Positions 1-6,750 of a stretch of 8,998 bases of DNA are shown here, piece by piece. Position 1 is the first letter of the stretch. Each line of letters opens with the position of its first letter. A program made the position numbers and the translations under genes. The notes under the pieces are model-generated. The model was not told where the DNA came from. It ran no database searches and was given only the letters and a program-made list of their open reading frames with translations. Source of the stretch: Caldisericota bacterium (GTDB taxonomy: Bacteria > Caldisericota > Caldisericia > Cryosericales > Cryosericaceae). The stretch is from contig JAPLGJ010000010.1 in NCBI GenBank assembly GCA_026390215.1, positions 1-8,998 on the forward strand, in the 5' to 3' direction.

Positions 1-1
1 C

Positions 2-820
2 TTTCTGGGCCGCCTTGACACGCCAGAAGAAGATGAGCAGTTTGCAGCCTACCGGGAAATTGCTGAAGTGATGGAAGACCGTCCGCTTGTCGTCAGGACC
101 CTGGATGTGGGTGGCGACAAACCACTGGCCTATCTGCCACAAGAGGAAGAACAGAATCCATTCTTGGGAAAACGGGCACTGCGTCTCTGCCTGGACCGGC
201 CGGACTTCTTCAAGGCCGAGTTGAGGGCGATTCTTCGAGCATCAGCAGGTCACAACATCAAGATCATGTTTCCCATGGTCGCAGACATTGCTGAACTGCG
301 TCGCGCCCGCTCTCTTCTGGAAGAGGCCCGGGAAGAAGTACTGCGACGTGGAATGCTGACTGCGCCGAACGTCGACGTTGGCATCATGGTGGAAATACCC
401 TCGGCAGCCCTTCTTGCTCCAGTATTCGCCCGCGAGGTGGATTTCTTCAGCATCGGCACGAATGACCTGACGCAATACACGATGGCCGCCGAGCGTGGAA
501 ACGCCGACGTAGCGTATTTGCAGGATGCTCTGCATCCGGCTGTCCTCCGGTTGATAGACCGGACCATACGCGGCGCTGACGAAGCGGGCAAATGGGTCGG
601 CGTTTGCGGAGAACTGGCGGGCGACCCTGTGGCAATCCCGATACTGCTCGGCCTCGGTGTCAAAGAGCTGAGCATGGCTCCTGGATCGATACCCGCAGCA
701 AAGAGTCTTGCGCGCACGCTAAACATCGCCGGTCTGCACGACCTCGCCAGGGAAAGTCTTGAACTGGAGAGCGCAGCAGCGGTAAGGCTCCTGGTCAAGG
801 AGAGGCTGGGCTTGCACTAG
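2..820 (+). CDS. ptsI: PTS enzyme I (phosphoenolpyruvate-protein phosphotransferase), C-terminal part
   Basis: Enzyme I takes phosphate from phosphoenolpyruvate and passes it to HPr, the first cytoplasmic step of the sugar phosphotransferase system. The reading frame is open from base 2, so the gene enters from outside the window and 272 codons are visible. These cover the PEP-binding TIM-barrel domain. Clear landmarks are VRTLDVGGDK near the start, the ENPFLGKRALR-like stretch, FPMV, VDFFSIGTNDLTQYT, and the active-site segment GVCGELAGDP, whose catalytic cysteine codon lies at 605-607. The N-terminal phosphohistidine and HPr-binding domains are outside the window. The C-terminus ends where enzyme I normally ends, so the gene looks intact here. 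No convincing terminator separates it from glpF 302 bases downstream. Identity is very secure. A fused paralogue with extra N-terminal domains cannot be excluded from this fragment. Confidence 0.95.
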   Translation, partial: FLGRLDTPEEDEQFAAYREIAEVMEDRPLVVRTLDVGGDKPLAYLPQEEEQNPFLGKRALRLCLDRPDFFKAELRAILRASAGHNIKIMFPMVADIAELRRARSLLEEAREEVLRRGMLTAPNVDVGIMVEIPSAALLAPVFAREVDFFSIGTNDLTQYTMAAERGNADVAYLQDALHPAVLRLIDRTIRGADEAGKWVGVCGELAGDPVAIPILLGLGVKELSMAPGSIPAAKSLARTLNIAGLHDLARESLELESAAAVRLLVKERLGLH

Positions 821-1016
821 GAGCAAGGATACTACTGTTTGACCGTCCTTCCAGGGCACTGTTGTGCAATTTGACGAATGTGTTATCGTATCGACAGTAG
901 GTTGTGTGGCAGATGATATGGACGAGTTTCAGCGTGTCAGTGTTTTCCCGATTCCAGGGTTCCAGAAGCCCTCAGTGTCGGGCGCCCATAGCAGGTGATG
1001 TCGGAAGGGAAAGGGG

Positions 1017-1044
1017 GTTGACAGGAGATCGGCGTTGTTGACAG
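1017..1044 (+). repeat. Direct repeat pair GTTGACAG, possible operator
   Basis: Two identical copies of GTTGACAG start exactly 20 bases apart (1017-1024 and 1037-1044), about two helical turns. Each contains a perfect -35-type TTGACA, but no acceptable -10 hexamer lies 15-19 bases downstream of either copy. They sit roughly 60-85 bases upstream of the likely glpF transcription start, a usual place for a regulator that binds direct repeats. The function is inferred. Confidence 0.35.
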
Positions 1045-1066
1045 AAAGTTCGTAGTTCAAGCACCT

Positions 1067-1094
1067 CTGATGATTGGGTTTCCGCAAGTAGAAT
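1067..1094 (+). promoter_or_regulatory. Weak candidate promoter for glpFK
   Basis: TAGAAT at 1089-1094 differs from the -10 consensus at one base. The best -35 at 16-base spacing is CTGATG (1067-1072), only three of six matches. The start would fall near 1101, leaving about 20 bases of leader with GGAGA before glpF. A good -10 with a poor -35 suggests an activator-dependent promoter, but chance cannot be ruled out. Confidence 0.3.
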
Positions 1095-1122
1095 TATCCC
1101 TGCACGTAAAGGAGACATCAGA

Positions 1123-1917
1123 ATGAAGAAGAACGGTCTGTTTGGAGAGTTAATCGGTGAAGTGTTTGGAACCTTTATCCTGATTTTGCTCGGCGACGGT
1201 GTTGTCGCCAACGTTGGTCTTGCCCCCCGCGTTGCTGCTGGTGGTTATAACTGGAATACCATTACGATCGGTTGGGCATTTGCTGTCATCGTCGCCGTGT
1301 ACGTCTCTGGTGGCGTTTCCGGTGCGCATCTGAACCCGGCCGTTACCCTTGCCGTGGCCGCAAAGCGCGGCTTTGCATGGGCAAAGGTCATTCCATACTG
1401 GATCGCCCAGATGACCGGCGCCTTCCTTGGTGCACTCGGCGTCTACCTTGTCTACCTTGATGGTCTTAAAGCTGCCGGCATGCCCAACGTATGGGCCACC
1501 GGGCCTGGTTCAGTCTTTGGCCAGACGTTCTGGGGAGCTGGAGCTGCTGCATCAGCCGGCCCCTACAGCTTGTTCAATGCCTGCATCGCTGAAATCTTCG
1601 GGACTGCCGTTCTGCTCTGGGGTATTCTTGCATCTGGTGATGCCAAGAACATGGGTCTGAAAGATAACCTTGGTGTCTTCATCGTCGGTGGCACCGTTCT
1701 TGCCGTCGGTCTCTCTCTCGGTGGACCGAGCGGCTATTCGATCAACCCAGCTCGTGACCTTGGCCCCCGTATCTTTGGTGCCATTGCCGGAACGAAGGGT
1801 CTCTTTGATGGCATGTACTGGCTGCTTGCACCTGTTCTGATGCCCTTGGTGGGTGGCCTCGTGGGTGCCTTCACGTATGACGCGTTCATCACTCCGAATC
1901 TCCCCGAGAAGAAGTAG
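1123..1917 (+). CDS. glpF: Glycerol uptake facilitator (aquaglyceroporin)
   Basis: This 264-residue membrane channel of the major intrinsic protein family lets glycerol diffuse across the cytoplasmic membrane. Both pore half-helix motifs are present: SGAHLNPAVT with NPA at 71-73, and SGYSINPARDLGPR with NPA at 208-210. The Arg-Asp after the second NPA (211-212) marks the glycerol-conducting branch rather than water-only aquaporins. Aligned by eye to E. coli GlpF, the selectivity filter is Trp51, Gly196, Tyr205 and Arg211, so tyrosine replaces the E. coli phenylalanine. Six membrane helices can be traced. The ATG has GGAGA seven bases upstream. It is the first gene of a pair with glpK, 26 bases downstream, whose kinase traps the incoming glycerol. 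Length and motifs are normal. Confidence 0.95.
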   Translation: MKKNGLFGELIGEVFGTFILILLGDGVVANVGLAPRVAAGGYNWNTITIGWAFAVIVAVYVSGGVSGAHLNPAVTLAVAAKRGFAWAKVIPYWIAQMTGAFLGALGVYLVYLDGLKAAGMPNVWATGPGSVFGQTFWGAGAAASAGPYSLFNACIAEIFGTAVLLWGILASGDAKNMGLKDNLGVFIVGGTVLAVGLSLGGPSGYSINPARDLGPRIFGAIAGTKGLFDGMYWLLAPVLMPLVGGLVGAFTYDAFITPNLPEKK

Positions 1918-1943
1918 CAATAGTTGACAAAGGAGAAATCATC

Positions 1944-3443
1944 ATGGCAAAGTACGTAGGAGCAATCGATCAGGGCACGACCAGCACTCGGTTCATGATC
2001 TTCGATCATGCCGGACAGGTTGTCGGTATCGACCAGAAAGAGCATGAGCAGATCTATCCCAAGCCCGGCTGGGTCGAACATGATCCAATGGAAGTCTGGG
2101 CATCCACTCAGGCGGTTATTGCTGGTGCGCTTGCAAAGGCACATGTTGATGCTAAGGATCTCGCAGCAGTCGGTGTCACCAACCAGCGCGAGACCACGGT
2201 GGTCTGGGACAAGAACACTGGCAAGCCGGTCTACAATGCCATCGTATGGCAGGACACACGTACTGACCTCATCTGCAATGAGCTGGCAAAGGTCGGCGGA
2301 CAGGATCGTCTTCGTGCCAAAGTAGGACTGCCCCTGGCCACATACTTCTCCGGTCCCAAGATCAAATGGATTCTTGACAACGTTGCTGGCGCCAGAGAAA
2401 AGGCCGAGAAGGGCGAACTGTATTTTGGCAACATGGACTGCTGGGTCATCTGGAATGTGACGGGTGGAGTCAATGGCGGCGTTCATGTCACTGATGTCTC
2501 GAATGCCAGCCGCACCATGTTGATGAACCTCGAGACCCTCGACTGGGACGAAGAGATTCTCAAGCTGATGGGCATTCCGCGCTCTGTGCTTCCCGACATC
2601 AAGGCCTCTTCGGAAGTCTACGGTATGGCTGTTGGCGCACTTGCAGGCATTCCTGTCGCCGGTGACCTTGGCGACCAGCAAGCAGCTCTCTTTGGCCAAA
2701 CCTGCTTTAGCGCGGGAGAAGCCAAGAATACCTACGGTACCGGCTGCTTCATGCTGCTCAACACCGGCACCAAGCCCGTCCCCTCCAAGAACGGTCTGCT
2801 TACCACGCTCGGCTACAAGATCGGCAAAGAGCCCGCCGTGTACGCCCTTGAAGGTTCCATCGCCATCACAGGCGCTCTGGTTCAGTGGCTGCGCGACAAC
2901 CTCGGCCTGATCCAGAAATCCTCCGACATCGAGCCTCTGGCCAACACGGTCGAGGACAACGGCGGTATTTACTTCGTACCCGCATTCTCCGGCCTCTTCG
3001 CCCCGTACTGGAAGAACGACGCTCGTGGTGTCATCGTCGGCATGACCCGTTACGTCAACAAGGGTCACATCGCCCGCGCTGCACTCGAAGCGACTGCGTA
3101 TCAGACCCGCGAAGTCCTCGAAGCCATGAACAAAGACTCCGGCGTTCCGCTTACCGCACTCAAGGTAGACGGTGGCATGGTGTTCAACGACACATTGATG
3201 CAGTTCCAGTCGGATATCCTCGGCGTTCCCGTCATCCGTCCGAAGGTAGCCGAAACCACCGCTCTCGGTGCTGCCTATGCAGCTGGCCTCGCAGTTGGTT
3301 TCTGGGCCAAGGTCGAAGATCTGCGCGCCAACTGGGGCGTGGACAAGACGTGGGAGCCCAAGATGGACAGCGCCAAGCGCGCCAAGCTCTTTGACGGCTG
3401 GCTTGAAGCCGTCAAGCGCACGTTCGGTTGGATAAAGCAGTAG
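1944..3443 (+). CDS. glpK: Glycerol kinase
   Basis: Glycerol kinase (ATP + glycerol to sn-glycerol-3-phosphate) is a cytoplasmic FGGY-family enzyme. At 499 residues it has the usual length. Visible motifs are the N-terminal phosphate loop DQGTTSTR (9-16), the glycerol-binding Arg82-Glu83 in TNQRETT, YFSGPKIKWIL around 134-144, and the catalytic aspartate Asp244 in GDQQAALFGQ. Near the C-terminal half come KNTYGTGCFM, DGGMVFND and ETTALGAAYAAG. The start is supported by AAAGGAG about nine bases before the ATG. Between SSEVYG (222-227) and IPVAG (236-240) there is no histidine. The HPr-phosphorylated histidine known in Enterococcus/Bacillus-type kinases sits in this stretch, so PTS activation by that route looks absent. 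A 16-bp hairpin follows the stop codon. Identity is secure. Confidence 0.97.
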   Translation: MAKYVGAIDQGTTSTRFMIFDHAGQVVGIDQKEHEQIYPKPGWVEHDPMEVWASTQAVIAGALAKAHVDAKDLAAVGVTNQRETTVVWDKNTGKPVYNAIVWQDTRTDLICNELAKVGGQDRLRAKVGLPLATYFSGPKIKWILDNVAGAREKAEKGELYFGNMDCWVIWNVTGGVNGGVHVTDVSNASRTMLMNLETLDWDEEILKLMGIPRSVLPDIKASSEVYGMAVGALAGIPVAGDLGDQQAALFGQTCFSAGEAKNTYGTGCFMLLNTGTKPVPSKNGLLTTLGYKIGKEPAVYALEGSIAITGALVQWLRDNLGLIQKSSDIEPLANTVEDNGGIYFVPAFSGLFAPYWKNDARGVIVGMTRYVNKGHIARAALEATAYQTREVLEAMNKDSGVPLTALKVDGGMVFNDTLMQFQSDILGVPVIRPKVAETTALGAAYAAGLAVGFWAKVEDLRANWGVDKTWEPKMDSAKRAKLFDGWLEAVKRTFGWIKQ

Positions 3444-3470
3444 AACTAGCACTCTAGGTTTCTCGTATTC

Positions 3471-3505
3471 AGAACGAGCCGCGACCGGCGGTCGCGGCTC
3501 GTTCT
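3471..3505 (+). terminator. Strong hairpin after glpK
   Basis: Arms 3471-3486 and 3490-3505 pair perfectly over 16 bases around a three-base loop GGC. The tail GTTCTTGTCT is only moderately T-rich. It begins 28 bases after the glpK stop and lies between glpFK and the dehydrogenase genes. It may act as a full terminator, or as a partial one or an mRNA stabiliser that lowers expression of the downstream genes. Confidence 0.75.
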
Positions 3506-3539
3506 TGTCTGGGCCGACTCGATCGACGATGTCCTGGCT

Positions 3540-3555
3540 TACTTCTTTGGAAGTA
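3540..3555 (+). promoter_or_regulatory. Short inverted repeat just upstream of the GlpA-like gene
   Basis: TACTTC-TTTG-GAAGTA forms a perfect 6-bp stem with a four-base loop, ending 14 bases before the ribosome binding site of the next gene. It could be a leader hairpin or a dyad operator. A -10-like GATACT (3557-3562) lies just after it but has no matching -35, so I cannot place a promoter for the downstream operon. Confidence 0.3.
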
Positions 3556-3583
3556 CGATACTGAACAAAAAGGAATGGCGAAT

Positions 3584-5074
3584 ATGGCGGACAAAACGTA
3601 TGATGTCATCATCATAGGCGCGGGTGTGGTCGGCAGTATGGTGGCCCGGTTTCTCTCGCGCTACAAGCTTGATATCCTTCTGATTGAAAAGGATTCCGAC
3701 ATCGGCATGGGAGCCTCCTCTGCGAATACGGCGATTGTCCATGCTGGTTATGACCCCAAGCCAGGCACGCTGAAGGCCGAGATGAACGTTCTGGGAAACC
3801 AGATGTTCGATCAGCTCGCAGGCGAGCTCAACTTCTCCTTTGAGAGGCGCGGAGATTACGTCGTCGCCATAGGACCCGAGGAGTTCACCAAGCTCGAAGG
3901 TCTGCGGCAGCAGGGACTTGAGAATGGAGTTCCCGGAATGGTTATCATCAACGGGGCAGACGTTCGTCGGCGGGAGCCCAACATCAATCCCGAGGTAAGC
4001 GGTGCTCTCTGGGCCACTACCGGCGGCATCTGTGATCCCTTCGGCGTTGTGGTCGCTGCTGCGGAGAATGCCGTCGTCAACGGGGTCACCCTTATGACCG
4101 ACACGGCATTTCAGGACTTCATTGTGGAAGGAAGGCGCATCGTCGGCATCAAGACAAATCGCGGTGACTTCAACTCCCGCTGGGTCGTCAACAGTGCGGG
4201 CCTGTATTGCGACGAGGTGATGCACAAGGCCGGCGTGCGGCCGGAGTTCAAGATTACACCTCGAAAGGGCGAGTACTACGTCTTCGACAAAGCCGAAATC
4301 ACCATCAACAACGTGCTGTTCCCGGTGCCGTCTGCGACCAGCAAGGGGATTCTGGTTACCACGACCGTGCATGGCAATACCATCATAGGACCGAACGCTC
4401 TGGAGATAGACGACAAAGAAGACCGTTCCATTACCCGTGAGGGATTGGATGAAATCTGGCAGGGGGCTCTGAACCTGGTTCCATCGCTCAGCCTGCGATA
4501 TTCGATAGCGGAATTTGCCGGACTCAGGCCGGGAGGGAACGCTCCGTGCGCCAACCTCGACGTCAAGTACAACAAGGATTACATCATTGAGATCCCCAAG
4601 GAGGTCGACGGCCTGGTCAACCTTGGCGGCATCGAGTCGCCCGGGCTTACCTCGTCTCCAGCCATCGCCGTCCGGGTCGTCGAACTGCTCGAGGGCGCCG
4701 GTGAGAAGCTTGAGGAGAAGCCGGACTGGAACCCCATACGCAGGGCTCGTCCGCGTTTCCGTGACATGTTGCCGACTGAGCAGAAGTTGCTCGTAGAGAA
4801 CGATGCGAGCTATGGACGCATCATTTGCCGCTGTGAGAACGTCACCGAAGGTGAAATCGTCGCCGAAATACACGCGCCCATACCTGCGCGCACCTACGAC
4901 GCCATCAAGCGGCGTACCTGGCTGGGTACGGGACGATGTCAGGGTGGTTTTGATACTCCGCGTGTCGTCGAGATTCTTGCCCGTGAACTGGGTGTCTCAC
5001 CGCTCGAAATCAGCAAGAAGGGTAAGGGATCAGAATTCCTTGTCCGGCCGACCAAGGATAAGGAGGCAGAATAA
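3584..5074 (+). CDS. GlpA-like FAD-dependent glycerol-3-phosphate dehydrogenase with BFD-type [2Fe-2S] tail
   Basis: It probably oxidises glycerol-3-phosphate to dihydroxyacetone phosphate, feeding electrons from FAD to an iron-sulfur centre. The 496 residues start with a dinucleotide-binding fold (VIIIGAGVVGSMVA; GAGVVG at 12-17) and the DAO-type SSANTAIVHAGYDPKPGT block. They end in a BFD-like Fer2 domain, about 412-470. That domain shows Cys415 and Cys417 (ICRCE) and Cys452 (GRCQGGF), but position 457, where the fourth cysteine is usual, is aspartate. An in-frame ATG lies at 3575, but AAGGA (3570-3574) abuts it with no spacer. The ATG at 3584 is nine bases away and preferred. The stop codon overlaps the next start by one base. 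The glpFK context supports glycerol-3-phosphate as substrate. A related 2-hydroxyacid-type substrate is the main alternative. Confidence 0.85.
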   Translation: MADKTYDVIIIGAGVVGSMVARFLSRYKLDILLIEKDSDIGMGASSANTAIVHAGYDPKPGTLKAEMNVLGNQMFDQLAGELNFSFERRGDYVVAIGPEEFTKLEGLRQQGLENGVPGMVIINGADVRRREPNINPEVSGALWATTGGICDPFGVVVAAAENAVVNGVTLMTDTAFQDFIVEGRRIVGIKTNRGDFNSRWVVNSAGLYCDEVMHKAGVRPEFKITPRKGEYYVFDKAEITINNVLFPVPSATSKGILVTTTVHGNTIIGPNALEIDDKEDRSITREGLDEIWQGALNLVPSLSLRYSIAEFAGLRPGGNAPCANLDVKYNKDYIIEIPKEVDGLVNLGGIESPGLTSSPAIAVRVVELLEGAGEKLEEKPDWNPIRRARPRFRDMLPTEQKLLVENDASYGRIICRCENVTEGEIVAEIHAPIPARTYDAIKRRTWLGTGRCQGGFDTPRVVEILARELGVSPLEISKKGKGSEFLVRPTKDKEAE

Positions 5075-6348
5075 TGCTAAAGGAAAGATATGATGTGATC
5101 GTTATCGGCGCCGGCCCTGCCGGCCTGGCCGCCGCGATCGAAGCAAAGAAGACGGGTGCTCAGGATGTGCTTGTTGTCGAGCGGGCACAGGAGCTGGGCG
5201 GGATTCTCCAGCAATGCATTCATAACGGATTCGGCCTCCTGATATTCAAGAAGGACATGCCAGGTCCTGCCTATGCGCAGCACTTCATCGATGAGCTTGC
5301 GGGGCTCCACATCGATACGCTGCTGGATGCGATGGCACTCAATGTGACCAGCGAACGGCATGTGTATGCGACGAGTCGGACGTCCGGTTTTCTCGAACTT
5401 GACACGAGGGCTCTGGTGCTCGCCATGGGCTGCCGTGAGCGAACGAGGGCACAGATTGCTTTGCCGGGAACAAGGCCGGCAGGTGTCTATACCGCAGGAA
5501 CGGCCCAGCGCTTTGTCAATATCGAAGGCTTCATGCCTGGCAAGCGCTTCGTGATTCTTGGATCGGGCGACATCGGCATGATCATGGCGCGCAGGCTTAC
5601 CTTCGAAGGCGCCAAGGTGGAACGAGTGCTGGAAATCATGCCCTTCCTGACCGGCCTGACGCGCAACTATGTGCAGTGCCTTCTGGACTATGATATTCCG
5701 CTCCAGCTGCAACATACGGTCAAGCGCATTATTGGCAATGACAGAGTAGAAGCGATCGAGTCGGTTCAGATCGATAAGCAGCGTCAGCCGATACCCGGCA
5801 CTGAGGAGATCATTCCCTGCGATACGCTGTTGCTTTCAGTGGGCCTCATCCCGGAAAATGAACTCTCGCGCAAGGCGGGTGTTTCGCTTGATCCCGTCAC
5901 CGGCGGCCCATTTGTCGACGAGAAGATGCAAACCAACGTGCCAGGCATTTTTGCCGCGGGCAACGTGGTCCACGTCTACGACCTGGTGGACTGGGTGACT
6001 CAAGCCGGGCTGCTCTGTGGGCGGAACGCGGCGCAATACGCTATTGCTGAGCGCAAACACCACGGCCGACGGGTCAAGATGAAAGCCGGAGACAATGTTC
6101 GCTACGTCGTTCCCCATGTTCTGGACAAGGAAAGCCTTGCAGAATCGGCTCAGCGTTTGCAGATGCGTGTGACACTGCCGATCGAGGAACCCGTCTGGGT
6201 CGAAGTCATGAACGGCGAAGAACGCGTGACCAGAAAGACGGAACTCTACGTGCGCCCGGGCGAGATGGTCAATATCGACATTCCACAGTCTGCCTACGAC
6301 GCGGTGCAACGCGCGTCTGAGCTGAGCGTGCGAGTCGTCAGGCGATAA
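5074..6348 (+). CDS. FAD/NAD(P)-dependent pyridine nucleotide-disulfide family oxidoreductase, partner of the GlpA-like protein
   Basis: This 424-residue flavoprotein has two dinucleotide-binding folds: an N-terminal FAD site (VIVIGAGPAGLAAA, GAGPAG at 12-17) and a central NAD(P)-type site (VILGSGDIGMIMARR, GSGDIG at 163-168). The second FAD motif, TNVPGIFAAGNV, is near 287-298. Family marks are GGILQQCIHNGFGL with Cys48 and MGCRERTR with Cys120. There is no CxxC redox pair of the thioredoxin-reductase kind. It resembles the small FAD subunit found beside GlpA-like proteins in anaerobes and may fill the role of GlpB, whose length is similar, but it looks like a different subfamily. Its ATG overlaps the previous stop (TAATG) and has AAGGAGG upstream, so translation is probably coupled. 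A likely job is passing electrons between the GlpA-like iron-sulfur site and NAD(P). The direction and acceptor are inferred. Confidence 0.82.
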   Translation: MLKERYDVIVIGAGPAGLAAAIEAKKTGAQDVLVVERAQELGGILQQCIHNGFGLLIFKKDMPGPAYAQHFIDELAGLHIDTLLDAMALNVTSERHVYATSRTSGFLELDTRALVLAMGCRERTRAQIALPGTRPAGVYTAGTAQRFVNIEGFMPGKRFVILGSGDIGMIMARRLTFEGAKVERVLEIMPFLTGLTRNYVQCLLDYDIPLQLQHTVKRIIGNDRVEAIESVQIDKQRQPIPGTEEIIPCDTLLLSVGLIPENELSRKAGVSLDPVTGGPFVDEKMQTNVPGIFAAGNVVHVYDLVDWVTQAGLLCGRNAAQYAIAERKHHGRRVKMKAGDNVRYVVPHVLDKESLAESAQRLQMRVTLPIEEPVWVEVMNGEERVTRKTELYVRPGEMVNIDIPQSAYDAVQRASELSVRVVRR

Positions 6349-6358
6349 GGAGACTGAT

Positions 6359-6742
6359 ATGGCGCATGAACACAGGAAGTTTATCTGTATTACCTGTCCA
6401 AGGGGCTGTGCTCTGGATGTGACACTTGAGGGTGAGGTCGTTGTCCAGATGGAAGGGAATAGCTGCAAGCGTGGCATCGACTATGTGACGGGGGAATTGA
6501 ATGATCCGCGGCGCATGGTGACGACCACGGTCCGGGTAAGGGGCGGCGTGCATCCTCTTGCACCGGTCTACACGGAATCGCCGATTCCCAAGCCGCGTAT
6601 TTTTGATCTGCTGGCCGTGATCCGAAAAGTCGAGCTCAAGGCTCCCGTGAAGATTGGGGATGTCGTCATTGAAAACGCGCTCGGCACCGGCATCAACATT
6701 CTGGCAAGCAGGAACATTCCGGTGAAGAGCGAGGCATCATAG
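6359..6742 (+). CDS. DUF1667 family protein, probable Fe-S electron-transfer subunit
   Basis: The protein has 127 residues. The N-terminus carries FICITCPRGCALDV followed by GNSCKRGIDY, giving cysteines 10, 13, 17 and 36 (CxxC-x3-C-x18-C). The same spacing style occurs in the N-terminal [4Fe-4S] domain of molybdopterin oxidoreductases, so a [4Fe-4S] cluster is plausible. No molybdopterin domain follows. The rest matches the DUF1667 pattern I know from anaerobic glycerol operons (LNDPRRMVTTTVRV and a C-terminal ENALGTGINILASRNI stretch). The ribosome binding site AAGGAG overlaps the preceding stop codon, and the gap between genes is 10 bases. It likely works with the two flavoproteins upstream, possibly in the place of GlpC. 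It has no membrane segment, unlike what a membrane anchor would need. The family has no settled function. Confidence 0.8.
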   Translation: MAHEHRKFICITCPRGCALDVTLEGEVVVQMEGNSCKRGIDYVTGELNDPRRMVTTTVRVRGGVHPLAPVYTESPIPKPRIFDLLAVIRKVELKAPVKIGDVVIENALGTGINILASRNIPVKSEAS

Positions 6743-6750
6743 GAACTGAC

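Larger units (their letters stand above)
821..1122. other. Gene-free leader between ptsI and glpF
   Basis: This 302-base stretch has no supportable coding region. It holds a small hairpin (GCAC-TGTT-GTGC, 856-867) followed by AATTT, which is too short to call a terminator. An 8-bp palindrome GGGCGCCC lies at 980-987. The direct repeats GTTGACAG lie at 1017-1024 and 1037-1044. A -10-like hexamer TAGAAT lies at 1089-1094, and the glpF ribosome binding site is at 1111-1115. I see no riboswitch, tRNA or good catabolite-response element. Confidence 0.6.

Noticed and set aside
856..870. Hairpin GCAC-TGTT-GTGC after ptsI as a terminator
   Set aside because: The stem is only four base pairs and the tail AATTT is short, so it is too weak to call.
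880..898. Possible catabolite-response (CcpA) site TGTTATCGTATCGACA
   Set aside because: The sequence is not symmetric and misses several conserved positions of the consensus.
871..899. TTGACG at 871-876 as a promoter -35
   Set aside because: No hexamer resembling TATAAT occurs 16-18 bases downstream.
972..1211. A 79-codon minus-strand frame across the glpF leader and start
   Set aside because: It overlaps the start of a secure gene and gives a low-complexity product. No ribosome site or conserved feature was recognised.
1734..3452. A 572-codon open frame on the minus strand, antisense to glpK
   Set aside because: It is in register with the glpK codons, so it only reflects the absence of TTA, CTA and TCA codons in glpK. 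The translation shows no family features, and glpK is unmistakable.
3575..3577. Upstream ATG as start of the GlpA-like gene
   Set aside because: AAGGA directly abuts this ATG, leaving no spacer. The ATG at 3584 has nine-base spacing and begins nearer the FAD fold.
3539..4873. A 444-codon minus-strand open frame opposite the GlpA-like gene
   Set aside because: It has the same in-register codon-bias shadow as above. The sense protein has full motifs and a ribosome site.
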